Shown here: positions 25,767 through 34,108 of the stretch, one piece after another
How positions within the stretch are numbered: position 1 is the first letter of the stretch
Layout: every line of letters begins with the position of its first letter
Source of the DNA: Oscillospiraceae bacterium
GTDB lineage: Bacteria; Bacillota; Clostridia; Saccharofermentanales; Saccharofermentanaceae
Reading direction: 5' to 3'
Assembly: GCA_902782125.1 (NCBI GenBank)
Contig: CACZMA010000001.1
Span: 62,001 to 126,000, forward strand
DNA: 64,000 bases
Position numbers and translations under genes: made by a program
The notes under the pieces: generated by a model
Told to the model about the DNA's origin: nothing
Databases searched by the model: none
What the model saw: the letters and a program-made list of their open reading frames with translations, nothing else

Positions 25767-26969
25767 ATGGAAAAGAAAAAAGACCGTTTCAACAAAACAG
25801 AGAAGAACCGCTGGGCAGGACTGACTCTGTCACTTTGCCTCGCCATCCTCTTCTACATGGCAGTATCCAACCTGGATGCGATCAAGGGAACCTTTACAGC
25901 CGCACTTGCGATCATGGCATCCGTCATCATCGGTGCAGTGATAGCCTTCATCGTCAATCCTCTCGCAGTCATCTTCGACCGCAGGCTCATCAAGCATTTT
26001 ACAAAGCACAAGCGCTGGGCATGGGTCATCTCCGCTGTTATAGCCCTCGTTCTCATCTACTCGCTGCTTGCAGGACTGATCATTATCATCACGCCTATCC
26101 TTATATCGAACATCAAGGCATTCGTTACGAACATCGATGTCTATATCGCACAGCTCAAGGCGCTCGTCATCAGGCTGGAATTTGCTTCTGACATAGAGAA
26201 TAAACTGCTCGAATTCATCGACGAGCAGATCAGTGTTAACGGCTTTGTCACCAAATACATAACCGGCCCCAATGCCCAAGGCGCTTCCGGCATCCTGTCT
26301 TTTACGACCGTGACGCTCTCCGTTATCATGAACTTCCTTATCGGAGTGATCTTCTCCTTCTATTTCCTTATCGAGAAGACAAGGCTCAGAGAGCTCCTCG
26401 GCGAGTTCTTCTATCTTGTGATCCCTACCAAGCACTACCCCAAGTTCAATGATGTCTGGGCAAGGTTCAATGCCATCTTCACCCGTTACATCATCTGCGA
26501 ACTGGTCGATGCGTTTGCGGTAGGTCTCGTCAATGCCATCTTCATGCTGATCATGGGCATGCCTTATATCGTGCTCATCTCGCTTATCGCTGCACTTACC
26601 AACCTGGCACCCACATTCGGACCTTTTGCAGGCGGTGCGGTCAACGCGATCCTTCTCCTGCTCGTAGCACCCGAGTATGTGATCCCGTTCCTTATCTTTA
26701 CACTGATACTGCAGCTCATCGACGGCTATCTGTTCAAACCGAAGCTCTTCGGCGAAGCGCTCAGCGTACCCCCGTTCCTCATCCTCACATTCCTCGTTAT
26801 CGGCGGCAATCTCTGGGGTGTTCCGGGACTTCTTATCGCTATCCCGCTCGCAGCCATCATCTCGTACATCTACGACGAGATCTTCATTCCCTGGCTCAAG
26901 TCGCGTAAGCACAGGAAGAATGCTGAAGACAAGGCTGCAGCCAAGGAAGAGCCATCCGATAAGGCCTGA
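25767..26969 (+). CDS. AI-2E family transporter (PerM/TqsA-like)
   Basis: A 400-residue polytopic membrane protein with about eight hydrophobic helices: two close to the N-terminus, a charged extracellular or cytosolic middle (about 110-170), and the family core GMPYIVLISLIAALTNLAPTFGPFAGG near residue 275. A Lys/Glu-rich cytoplasmic tail ends the protein. The family exports small molecules or ions; some members move AI-2, others act as Na+/H+ antiporters, so the substrate is open. The start has no ribosome binding site and lies just after an extended -10. The stop abuts that of the convergent DUF3089 gene in TGATCA. Confidence 0.9.
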   Translation: MEKKKDRFNKTEKNRWAGLTLSLCLAILFYMAVSNLDAIKGTFTAALAIMASVIIGAVIAFIVNPLAVIFDRRLIKHFTKHKRWAWVISAVIALVLIYSLLAGLIIIITPILISNIKAFVTNIDVYIAQLKALVIRLEFASDIENKLLEFIDEQISVNGFVTKYITGPNAQGASGILSFTTVTLSVIMNFLIGVIFSFYFLIEKTRLRELLGEFFYLVIPTKHYPKFNDVWARFNAIFTRYIICELVDAFAVGLVNAIFMLIMGMPYIVLISLIAALTNLAPTFGPFAGGAVNAILLLLVAPEYVIPFLIFTLILQLIDGYLFKPKLFGEALSVPPFLILTFLVIGGNLWGVPGLLIAIPLAAIISYIYDEIFIPWLKSRKHRKNAEDKAAAKEEPSDKA

Positions 26970-27980
26970 TCATTTTCCGGTAAAAGCTGATACCCTTACT
27001 GCGACATTCTCCTGAAGGTTCCTGAAGAAGAACTGGTAATCGTATATGTGATACTCTCCTTCGCTGAACATAGAGAGCACCGGAGGGTATTCTTCTGCCG
27101 GGACATCCGTGACCTTAAGGCTTCCCCTTACAGGATCTATATAACACCCGGTAAATTCAGGTATCTCGGTCACTCCGCCCGAGTAGTCGGCAAAACACGC
27201 CCCGAGATTGAGTTCTTTGCCTGCCACGGCAGAATCCGTCTGCCAGTTGAGCGGATTGATGGAGTATGTTTTCGTGCCTGCAGGTACTACCAGAGATGAA
27301 GTGACTTCTTCTGATTCGCAGTCGTAGGCGATAATCACGCCTGTATCGTTCTCGCCCTCGGCAGGCTTAAGATACGGTGCTTCCTTAATATCGCTTTCTG
27401 TGATCCTCCAGCCTATCGCATAGCAAGCGACGAGCACATTCTTAACCTCGGGGCAGTCACCAAACTCCTTAAGGAGCCGTATGGCCATATCCGCACCCTG
27501 CGAGAATCCTGCGATCACCAGAGGTCTTCCGTTGTTATCGTTCTGCATGTAATAGAGGAACGCATCACGGACATCGCCGTATGCTGTCTCGAAATACTTC
27601 TCCGCCTCATCTGCCGGCATGTCATATACTTCAAGCGACACCTGCCTGTACACCGGCGCGTACAAAACACAGGTGCCGGAGTAGATATCCTTTTCCATGC
27701 CAAGAGTGCTCTTATAGGATATGAGCGCGGATGCGTCATATGTGGGCATGTTGTAATCGCCTCCGTTAGCCGTGTACACGGAAGGACCTATCATGAAGCA
27801 GTCGGCTTCGAGTCCTTCCGAAGATGCATCCCTGTTATAGATCCAGAGGCTGCCGTCGGAATAATCCAGACCTTCTGAAGCTGCCTTCTTCGCCTCCGTC
27901 AAGATCTTCGAAGGTGTGCAGCCCGTAACGGACAGGATAATGAATACTACTGCCAAAAGAGAAGCGGATATCTTGCGCAT
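26970..27980 (-). CDS. DUF3089 lipoprotein, alpha/beta hydrolase-like
   Basis: A 336-residue surface lipoprotein (signal peptide ending LSVTGC, Cys21). The DUF3089 core has an alpha/beta hydrolase elbow VIAGFSQGADMAIRLL with the presumed nucleophile Ser near residue 160. Members are annotated as lipases or esterases without firm substrate. It begins three bases after the stop of the GGDEF gene, so the two probably share a transcript, with AAGGA somewhat far from the ATG; TATACT seven bases before the ATG could give a second, leaderless transcript. Confidence 0.87.
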   Translation of the reverse strand: MRKISASLLAVVFIILSVTGCTPSKILTEAKKAASEGLDYSDGSLWIYNRDASSEGLEADCFMIGPSVYTANGGDYNMPTYDASALISYKSTLGMEKDIYSGTCVLYAPVYRQVSLEVYDMPADEAEKYFETAYGDVRDAFLYYMQNDNNGRPLVIAGFSQGADMAIRLLKEFGDCPEVKNVLVACYAIGWRITESDIKEAPYLKPAEGENDTGVIIAYDCESEEVTSSLVVPAGTKTYSINPLNWQTDSAVAGKELNLGACFADYSGGVTEIPEFTGCYIDPVRGSLKVTDVPAEEYPPVLSMFSEGEYHIYDYQFFFRNLQENVAVRVSAFTGK

Positions 27981-27983
27981 ATA

Positions 27984-29885
27984 CTACAGTATATCCTTTT
28001 TGAGCCCCTTGTCCTTATACATCGCTTCGTCGGCACGCTTGTTGACATCTGCTATGGTCAGGTCCGTCTCAGGATCAAAGGCAGATACTCCGATAGCAAC
28101 TGAAATGTAATCAGGCGGAAGCGGTACTGATTCAGTATACGGACTGAGGCTTTCGTTGAACAGTTTTATGAGAGATTCCCGATTGTCATAGTCCTCGCCG
28201 GCAAGGAGCGCAACGAACTCGTCTCCGCCCATCCTGTACACCGGGCTGTGCTTGAAGACATTGCAGATAAGACGGCAGGCTCTGATGAGATACTCATCTC
28301 CCGATTCATGTCCGTATGTATCGTTGATGAGCTTGAGACTGTTCACATCAAACATGGCAACGGCAAAATGCACATTCTCGCCCGAATTGATCTGCGACTG
28401 CAGGAGCTTCTCCTTTTCGTCGAAGGCAATGCGGTTATTGACATTGGTGAGCGGATCACGTCTCATGAGATCGATAAGTCTCTTGTTGATGAGATCCAGT
28501 GCAAGCGTATGGCGGAACTTATCTATTACAACGCTCATGCGGTTCGAATAGACATGCAGGAACCTGTTCTCGACCTTGTCAATACAGTCCCTGAAGACAA
28601 GATATCCGAATGCGAGATCGGATTCATGCAAAGGCACGAAAGCATACAGATGGTTAGTTCCCTCACCGGTGTATCCGGGGATGAGATCTTTTGTACAGAA
28701 TTCATTCTCAGCATATCCGACTCCGTTCTCATAGGAATACAGCACATCCATATGCTTGCTGTATCTGTCGGTATTAAGCTTGATATCGGAATCATAGATG
28801 GACAGACCAAGATTGGGTTCGAGTATCACATGGAAGGAATCACCTTCGAAAGTGTGGTTCTCACGAAGGAGGGCATTAAGTCTCACCTTAAAATCGTCAT
28901 AGGTATGGCAGGACAGGATGGTCGAATCGATTACATCCAGCTTACGGGTAAAGTATGTATTGGCAGCTCTGCCGGAGAAGGCTTCCCTTCCAACTCTTCT
29001 TCTCAGTTCGTCGCTGCTTCCGTGTTCATGGCATCCGCAGCTCTCTCCGGGGATGAACTTACAGGGAATGACCTCTCCTTCTACATATCCTCCGCTCACG
29101 AGCTGCTCTTTCCAAAGCTTAATGGCAGCCTCGCCCATCTCGACAAAGCACTGGTCAACAGACGATATGGACGGATAGAAGACCCTTGCTCCCTTGGTGT
29201 AATCATAGCCTGTTACCAGGATATCTCCTGGTACATCATAACCGTTGCTGTCAAGCGTTACACATGTCTGCTGTGCAAGTCCGTCATTTGCGCAGATGAA
29301 GGCATCGGGAAGTCCTCTGCCAGAAGCGCATATCTCATCGACCAGTCTCGAAGCTTCCGCCATCTCCCAGTTGGTATAGTAGACATCCGTAAGATGATCT
29401 TCAAGATCATTCTCCTTCAGATAATCCCTGAGAGCCTTAAGCCTCAGCTCGGAATCATATGAATCGGGAGTTCCGGCAAAGAATACTATCTTCTTAACGC
29501 CGTGTTCACTGATAAGATGCGCGCACATATCCTGCGTAGCTTTATAATTATCGGAGCCTACATAGCAGACGCCTTCTCTTCTTCCGCCCTGCATAACGAC
29601 AGGTATGCCGGCAGCGCGGCTTCTGGCTATTATATCGTCAGTCCTGTCCTGATAATCGATGCCGCTTCCAAAGATCACCGTGCCGTCAAAATCATGCAGG
29701 TCAGGGAGATTGAATATGTTCATCTCACCATTCTTGGTGGCTTCGGTATCACTTGGTGTGGGATAGCAGAGAAATAAGAAGATATCCGCCTCTTCAGCAT
29801 TAAGCATGCCCATCATACCGGTCAAGAACTGACTGAGGATCTCCGTGCACCAACCTGATGTAAAGACTGCTAACTTCTTTTTCAT
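27984..29885 (-). CDS. LacI-type ligand-binding domain fused to GGDEF diguanylate cyclase
   Basis: A 633-residue cytoplasmic protein without signal peptide or transmembrane helix. Residues 1 to about 285 are a LacI/PBP1-like sugar-binding fold without the HTH (KLAVFTSGWCTEI, VGSDNYKATQDM, PDAFICANDGLAQQT, ILVTGYD). A Cys-containing SCGCHEHG follows, then a GAF-like middle region and a GGDEF domain with GGDEF at 553-557 and RDPLTNVNNR at its start. The RxxD inhibitory site is absent (FKHS in its place), so product inhibition is not expected. It would make c-di-GMP in response to a small ligand. The ribosome binding site is not evident. Confidence 0.92.
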   Translation of the reverse strand: MKKKLAVFTSGWCTEILSQFLTGMMGMLNAEEADIFLFLCYPTPSDTEATKNGEMNIFNLPDLHDFDGTVIFGSGIDYQDRTDDIIARSRAAGIPVVMQGGRREGVCYVGSDNYKATQDMCAHLISEHGVKKIVFFAGTPDSYDSELRLKALRDYLKENDLEDHLTDVYYTNWEMAEASRLVDEICASGRGLPDAFICANDGLAQQTCVTLDSNGYDVPGDILVTGYDYTKGARVFYPSISSVDQCFVEMGEAAIKLWKEQLVSGGYVEGEVIPCKFIPGESCGCHEHGSSDELRRRVGREAFSGRAANTYFTRKLDVIDSTILSCHTYDDFKVRLNALLRENHTFEGDSFHVILEPNLGLSIYDSDIKLNTDRYSKHMDVLYSYENGVGYAENEFCTKDLIPGYTGEGTNHLYAFVPLHESDLAFGYLVFRDCIDKVENRFLHVYSNRMSVVIDKFRHTLALDLINKRLIDLMRRDPLTNVNNRIAFDEKEKLLQSQINSGENVHFAVAMFDVNSLKLINDTYGHESGDEYLIRACRLICNVFKHSPVYRMGGDEFVALLAGEDYDNRESLIKLFNESLSPYTESVPLPPDYISVAIGVSAFDPETDLTIADVNKRADEAMYKDKGLKKDIL

Positions 29886-29927
29886 TACAGAATCAAAAAT
29901 GTATTCGAGTTGTCAACTACCATACTA

Positions 29928-29936
29928 ATTATATCA
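29928..29936 (-). promoter_or_regulatory. Extended -10 (TGATATAAT) upstream of the LacI-like/GGDEF gene
   Basis: TGA plus TATAAT on the minus strand, predicted start near 29921, leader about 36 bases. A TTGACA at 29906-29911 has no good -10 partner, so this element is preferred. Confidence 0.5.
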
Positions 29937-29969
29937 TTACATAAAATTTTGGGTATTTTGTGTGCGTAG

Positions 29970-29975
29970 TATAAT
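29970..29975 (+). promoter_or_regulatory. -10 (TATAAT) before leaderless membrane-protein gene
   Basis: Consensus TATAAT ends six bases before the ATG at 29982; there is no ribosome binding site and no TG extension. Confidence 0.5.
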
Positions 29976-29981
29976 GATTTC

Positions 29982-30620
29982 ATGAATAATCAGATCTATT
30001 ACAAGGCGCAGATAAGACTGAATCTGATCATCGTCAGTTTTACGATAGTCGGGATCATATTCATGCTTACGACCCCGTCCGAGCCCGGTTCCCTTCAGGC
30101 AGAAGGCTTGGAAAACCTCAAGTTCTATACAGTCCTGTCGAACGTCTTCTGCGGGATCGTATCTCTTATATATGTTATTACCATCCTTACGGGCAGGGAC
30201 ACGGCCAAGCTGAGTTCGTTCAAGCTCGCCGCCGTTTGCGGTGTGGCGATAACGTTTGCTGTGGTGGCGTTCTTTTTCGGGCCGCTGTACGGATACCCGC
30301 AGTTCTATAAGAGAGGCAACCTGTTCTTCCATCTGCTCGAGCCTGTCCTTGCCATGGCAGAGTTCATCATCATCAGAAGGAAGCCCATCCCCTTCAGATA
30401 CACCCTGATCGCAGCTGTACCTACGTTACTGTACGGGATCGGTTATATGCTGAACATCCTCATCAACGGCATCGGCGGTCCGTGGCCCTATACCAATGAT
30501 TTCTATGCCTTCCTGAGCTGGGGATGGCCTGTCGGGATCCTCATATTCTGCGGGATAACGCTGACGTCATTTGCAACAGCCTGCCTGTTCAGGTTCATCA
30601 GTAACAAGAGAGCTGTCTGA
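29982..30620 (+). CDS. Six-helix integral membrane protein, Pr6Pr-like
   Basis: A 212-residue protein with six hydrophobic segments (about 12-28, 48-67, 80-100, 112-128, 136-160 and 180-203). FYTVLSNVFCGIVSLIY early and the spaced HLLEPVLAM segment recall the Pr6Pr/FAR-17a-type family, whose function is unknown; the match is from pattern, so the family call is tentative. It appears leaderless and is followed by a hairpin at 30642-30666. Confidence 0.75.
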   Translation: MNNQIYYKAQIRLNLIIVSFTIVGIIFMLTTPSEPGSLQAEGLENLKFYTVLSNVFCGIVSLIYVITILTGRDTAKLSSFKLAAVCGVAITFAVVAFFFGPLYGYPQFYKRGNLFFHLLEPVLAMAEFIIIRRKPIPFRYTLIAAVPTLLYGIGYMLNILINGIGGPWPYTNDFYAFLSWGWPVGILIFCGITLTSFATACLFRFISNKRAV

Positions 30621-30641
30621 CTTCTTCCCCGCAAATGAATT

Positions 30642-30666
30642 CCCCGATGACATAAAGTCACCGGGG
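30642..30666 (+). terminator. Hairpin terminator after the six-helix membrane protein
   Basis: CCCCGATGAC, loop ATAAA, GTCACCGGGG: ten positions with a single A-C mismatch, followed by TTTGG. The T-run is short, so termination may be partial. Confidence 0.55.
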
Positions 30667-30672
30667 TTTGGA

Positions 30673-30681
30673 TGGGATAAT
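30673..30681 (+). promoter_or_regulatory. Possible extended -10 (TGGGATAAT) before the structured element
   Basis: TGG plus GATAAT on the plus strand would start RNA near 30688, about 23 bases before the long hairpin at 30711-30808. The GATAAT hexamer differs from consensus by one base. This supports, but does not prove, an independent small RNA. Confidence 0.3.
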
Positions 30682-30710
30682 AGGAAAATGGAAAGTTGTC
30701 TTGGTTGGGA

Positions 30711-30808
30711 ACATCAAAACCCGGACTCCCGGAAGGTTAGGGTAAAACGAAGGAGAGGGGGGCTGACACCTGCCGTTCCGGGAGTGCAGTCCGGGTTGAT
30801 TCTGATGT
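30711..30808 (+). ncRNA. Candidate structured RNA, three stacked helices with a 41-nt purine-rich loop
   Basis: The arms pair perfectly in three helices: 30711-30716 with 30803-30808 (6 bp), 30718-30724 with 30791-30797 (7 bp), and 30725-30734 with 30776-30785 (10 bp). Small internal bulges lie between them. The apical loop (30735-30775) is G/A-rich and holds AAGGAGAGGGGGG, a ribosome-binding-site-like tract, so it could also be an antisense target. No credible reading frame explains it. I do not recognise a known RNA family. On the minus strand it could act as a terminator for the araD operon, which ends at 30825, with TTTT after the second arm. Confidence 0.5.
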
Positions 30809-30824
30809 TAAGGTCCGGAACAGA

Positions 30825-31520
30825 TCAGTTCTGTCCGTAGTAAGCGTTCTTACCGTGTTTGCGCAGATAGTGCTTATCGAGAAGCTCGCTCTGCATCGTT
30901 CCGAGTTCGGGATTCAGCATCCTCGCATGAAGCGCCATGAAAGCTACTTCTTCGAGAACGACAGCGTTGTGTGCCGCCTCGGCTGCATCCTTGCCCCAGA
31001 TGAAAGGTCCGTGGCTGTTTACGAGCACAGCAGGAACTGCCATGGGATCGATATTCCTGTCGCGGAAAGTCTCGATTATGACGTTACCTGTCTCGAGCTC
31101 GTATTCGCCCTTGATCTCTTCCGCAGTCATCTTCCTTGTGCAAGGGATCTCACCGTAGAAAGTATCTGCGTGTGTGGTTCCGAATGCCGGGATACCGCAT
31201 CCTGCCTGGGCAAAGCTCGTAGCCCATCTGGAATGGGTATGAACTATGCCTCCGACCTCGGGGAAAGCCTTATAGAGGGCAACATGCGTGGGCGTATCGG
31301 AAGAAGGCTTATAGCGGCCTTCCACCACCTTGCCGTCCAGGTCTACAACGACCATGTCGTCTGCACTCATCTCGTCGTACTCAACGCCGCTCGGCTTGAT
31401 GACGACCAGTCCGCTCTCACGGTCTATCGCAGACACGTTGCCCCAGGTAAAAGTCACCAGATCATATTCCGGAAGGAGCAGATTCGCATCCAGCACCGCG
31501 AGTTTTAAATCTTCAAGCAT
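30825..31520 (-). CDS. araD: L-ribulose-5-phosphate 4-epimerase
   Basis: A 231-residue class II aldolase-fold zinc enzyme converting L-ribulose 5-phosphate to D-xylulose 5-phosphate. Seen: [24 protein letters not shown], zinc ligands in [10 protein letters not shown] (about residues 93-97) and [10 protein letters not shown] (about 171), and the C-terminal [10 protein letters not shown] typical of AraD. It is the last gene of the sugar-import operon. No L-arabinose isomerase (araA) is in the window. GGAGG precedes the ATG. Confidence 0.96.
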   Translation of the reverse strand: MLEDLKLAVLDANLLLPEYDLVTFTWGNVSAIDRESGLVVIKPSGVEYDEMSADDMVVVDLDGKVVEGRYKPSSDTPTHVALYKAFPEVGGIVHTHSRWATSFAQAGCGIPAFGTTHADTFYGEIPCTRKMTAEEIKGEYELETGNVIIETFRDRNIDPMAVPAVLVNSHGPFIWGKDAAEAAHNAVVLEEVAFMALHARMLNPELGTMQSELLDKHYLRKHGKNAYYGQN

Positions 31521-31536
31521 TTATATAACCTCCGTA

Positions 31537-33060
31537 TCACAGACTCTCGGCTGCGGTCTGCTCGACCTTGAGAGCTGCCTTGAACATATCCATATATTTT
31601 GCAAAACCTTCGACATCTTCTGCCTTAGGCTCGAGCGTGGAACGCTTTGCATTCACGAAAACCTTCTCTTCCAGGAACTGCTCTAAGGTCTTGCCGTCGC
31701 CCATGATCCTGAATGCTGCAAGAAGAGCCATGCCGTAAGGTCCGCCCTCACCTGCCGTCTCCATGACGGTAACGGGAGCATTGCATGTGGCAGCCATATA
31801 GCTCTGTCCGACAACGGGTGTCTTGAACAGACCGCCGTGTCCGGTCAGGCTGTCGATCCTGACGCCTTCCTTTGCAAGGATCTCCATACCTATTGCGAGT
31901 GTGGACATCGAAGCATAGATCTGAGCACGCATGAAGTTGGCAAGAGTAAACTTGCTGTCGGGACGTCTGATGAAGAACGGTCTGCCGTTATCGATATGGG
32001 TTACGCCCTCACCTGCCATATAGTTCATGCAGAGAACGCCGCCGCAGTCGGGATCGCCTTCAAGGGACTTCTGATACAGCTTTGTGTAGAGATCGCCGGT
32101 ATCAGGCTCAGCACCGAAGAGCGCCGCATTCTCTTTGAGCATTCCTATCCATGCATTCATGTCGTTTGTGCAGTTATTGCAGTGTACCATCGCTACGGGC
32201 TTGCCTGTAGGCGTTGTAACGATATCTATCTCGGGATAGTATTTGGACAGGGGCTTATCGAGAACGACCATGGAGAATATGCTCGTTCCTGCGGATACAT
32301 TGCCCGTTCCTGCAGATACTGCATTAGTCGTGACCATGCCCGTTCCGGCATCTCCTTCAGCAGGGACCATGGGGATTCCTGCGGGAAGAAGTCCGCCGAT
32401 ATATGCAGAACCTTCCTCTGTAAGAGTGCCTGCATCCGCGCCGGCAGGAAGCACTTTAGGAAGGATGTCTCTTATCTTCCAGCCGAAGCCCTTGTCAGCA
32501 ATAAGCTTATCGAACTTGTCGAGCATGTCCTGGTCGTAATTGCTGCAGTCAGAGCCGATCGGGAACATTCCCGAAGCATCTCCGATGCCGAGCGCATTAA
32601 CGCCGGACAGCCTGTAATGAACATAACCTGCAAGAGTCGTGATATGCGCGATCTTACCTACATGAGGCTCACCGTTAAGGATCGCCTGATACAGATGTGA
32701 TATCGACCAGCGCTGAGGGATGTTGAATCCGAACTCGCCTGACAGGATCTCAGCCGCCTGTGCCGTGATCGTATTCTGCCAGGTGCGGAATGGAACCAGC
32801 AAGTTCCATTCCGCATCGAAGGCAAGATATCCGTGCATCATTGCTGATACACCCAAGCTGTTGTAGGTGCCGGCGGAGCTTACGCCCTTCACGGCTTCGA
32901 TAAGGCCCTTCTGAACTTCATCAAGAGAATAAGTCCAGATGCCGTCAGTGTAATCGCTCTTCCATACGTAATCGCCTGAAGCGATAGTATTGAAGCTGTC
33001 GTCTATCGCGACTGCTTTGATCCTTGTGGATCCGAATTCGATACCCAGGAAATTGCTCAA
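31537..33060 (-). CDS. FGGY-family pentulose kinase, probable L-ribulokinase
   Basis: A 507-residue FGGY carbohydrate kinase: N-terminal LGIEFGSTRIKAVAID phosphate loop, the GDASGMFPIG segment with a likely catalytic Asp, and ATP-domain glycine motifs (SAGTGNVSAGTS; LTGHGGLFKTPVVGQS). It is not the classical AraB, but its place directly before araD and after an arabinose-type importer makes L-ribulose the likely substrate. Xylulose is the alternative. The start is TTG, with GGAGG seven bases upstream. Confidence 0.88.
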   Translation of the reverse strand: MSNFLGIEFGSTRIKAVAIDDSFNTIASGDYVWKSDYTDGIWTYSLDEVQKGLIEAVKGVSSAGTYNSLGVSAMMHGYLAFDAEWNLLVPFRTWQNTITAQAAEILSGEFGFNIPQRWSISHLYQAILNGEPHVGKIAHITTLAGYVHYRLSGVNALGIGDASGMFPIGSDCSNYDQDMLDKFDKLIADKGFGWKIRDILPKVLPAGADAGTLTEEGSAYIGGLLPAGIPMVPAEGDAGTGMVTTNAVSAGTGNVSAGTSIFSMVVLDKPLSKYYPEIDIVTTPTGKPVAMVHCNNCTNDMNAWIGMLKENAALFGAEPDTGDLYTKLYQKSLEGDPDCGGVLCMNYMAGEGVTHIDNGRPFFIRRPDSKFTLANFMRAQIYASMSTLAIGMEILAKEGVRIDSLTGHGGLFKTPVVGQSYMAATCNAPVTVMETAGEGGPYGMALLAAFRIMGDGKTLEQFLEEKVFVNAKRSTLEPKAEDVEGFAKYMDMFKAALKVEQTAAESL

Positions 33061-33072
33061 GGTAAGTCCTCC

Positions 33073-34107
33073 TTACTTGCTCTTGGTCTTACGGCGCATA
33101 ACGATGCTCTGGATGAGCAGGAAGATGCAGATCATGATAGCTACCGTGATATTGGTCCACCATGCTTCATCAAAACCGAGCTGCGAGACGATATTCTTGA
33201 TCGTGCTGAGCGAGAGCACACCGAAGAATGTACCGATGATGTTACCTACACCGCCTGTAAGCATTGTACCACCGATGATGGATGAAGCGATGGCGTTCAT
33301 CTCGGCGCCTGCCGCGTGTGAAGGTGAACCTGAACCTACGTGCATGAAGTATACCCAGCCGCCGATGGAAGCGAGCACGCTGCACATGAGGTGTGCCAGG
33401 AACTTGGTGAGCTTGACGTTGATACCGAGCATGGATGCGCTCTGGAGGTTGCCGCCTACCGCATAGAATGCTCTTCCGAGCTTGGTCCAGCGCAGGACAA
33501 CAAAGAGTACCACAACAAGTACGAGTGCTATGACAACACCGATCTCGACATAAGCCGGAACGAAGATGCCCTTCTTATTGACAGCACCGAGGAAAGGAAT
33601 GTAGATCCTTGTAGCCTTGAGTGCCTGGAACTCCTCGTTCTTAACGTTGAACTGGTCAGCTTTTATGATGGTTGTCATACCTTTGGCAAAGAACATTCCC
33701 GCCAGCGAGACTATGAACGGCTGGATGTTGAGATACGCTACGAGGAAGCCCTGAACGATACCGTATGCAAGACCGATCGCGAGTGCTATGCAGATAGCAG
33801 TAACGACGTTGCCGCCCTTGCCTATTTCCGTATCAAGATATACGGCGCAGCTCATACATACGAGAGCTGTCATTGTACCTACGGAGATATCGATGCCGCC
33901 CGTGATCATTACGAGGCTCATGCCGCATGAGAGGATGAGCAGGCTGGCATTCTCGTTAAGGATATTGAAGAATGTCTGGGGCTTGGTGAATCCTCCGCCG
34001 AGGAAGATAACAGCAAGCACATACATCAGGAAGAATACTACTACAGTGATCGTCAGAAGAAGGTTTGTATCTGACATGTTCTTAACGCGCAGTTTGAGCG
34101 AGTTCAT
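33073..34107 (-). CDS. Sugar ABC transporter permease, YjfF-like
   Basis: A 344-residue inner-membrane permease of the ribose/galactofuranose type (BPD_transp_2) with about nine to ten hydrophobic helices and the conserved GGIDISVG near residue 70 and GTMLTGGVGNIIGTFFG near the C-terminus. It pairs with the permease encoded just upstream and the double ATPase. Its ATG lies one base after the preceding stop, with AAGGAGG inside that gene's end. The presumed substrate is L-arabinose or an arabinose-like sugar from the operon context. Confidence 0.93.
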   Translation of the reverse strand: MNSLKLRVKNMSDTNLLLTITVVVFFLMYVLAVIFLGGGFTKPQTFFNILNENASLLILSCGMSLVMITGGIDISVGTMTALVCMSCAVYLDTEIGKGGNVVTAICIALAIGLAYGIVQGFLVAYLNIQPFIVSLAGMFFAKGMTTIIKADQFNVKNEEFQALKATRIYIPFLGAVNKKGIFVPAYVEIGVVIALVLVVVLFVVLRWTKLGRAFYAVGGNLQSASMLGINVKLTKFLAHLMCSVLASIGGWVYFMHVGSGSPSHAAGAEMNAIASSIIGGTMLTGGVGNIIGTFFGVLSLSTIKNIVSQLGFDEAWWTNITVAIMICIFLLIQSIVMRRKTKSK

Positions 34108-34108
34108 A

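Noticed and set aside
25830..26912. A 360-residue open frame on the minus strand
   Set aside because: Antisense to the AI-2E-type gene, rich in Asp, Glu, Arg and Cys as expected of a shadow of hydrophobic codons.
28248..29462. A 404-residue open frame on the plus strand
   Set aside because: It lies wholly antisense to the LacI-like/GGDEF gene, has no recognisable domain and no ribosome binding site; it is a coding shadow.
29906..29911. TTGACA as -35 of the LacI-like/GGDEF gene
   Set aside because: The sequence 16-17 bases downstream (GATTCT/ATTCTG) is poor, and a start there would fall inside or after the ATG; the extended -10 further upstream fits better.
30735..30775. A coding start using AAGGAGAGG in the hairpin loop
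   Set aside because: No ATG, GTG or TTG at a suitable distance opens a frame of credible length or composition.
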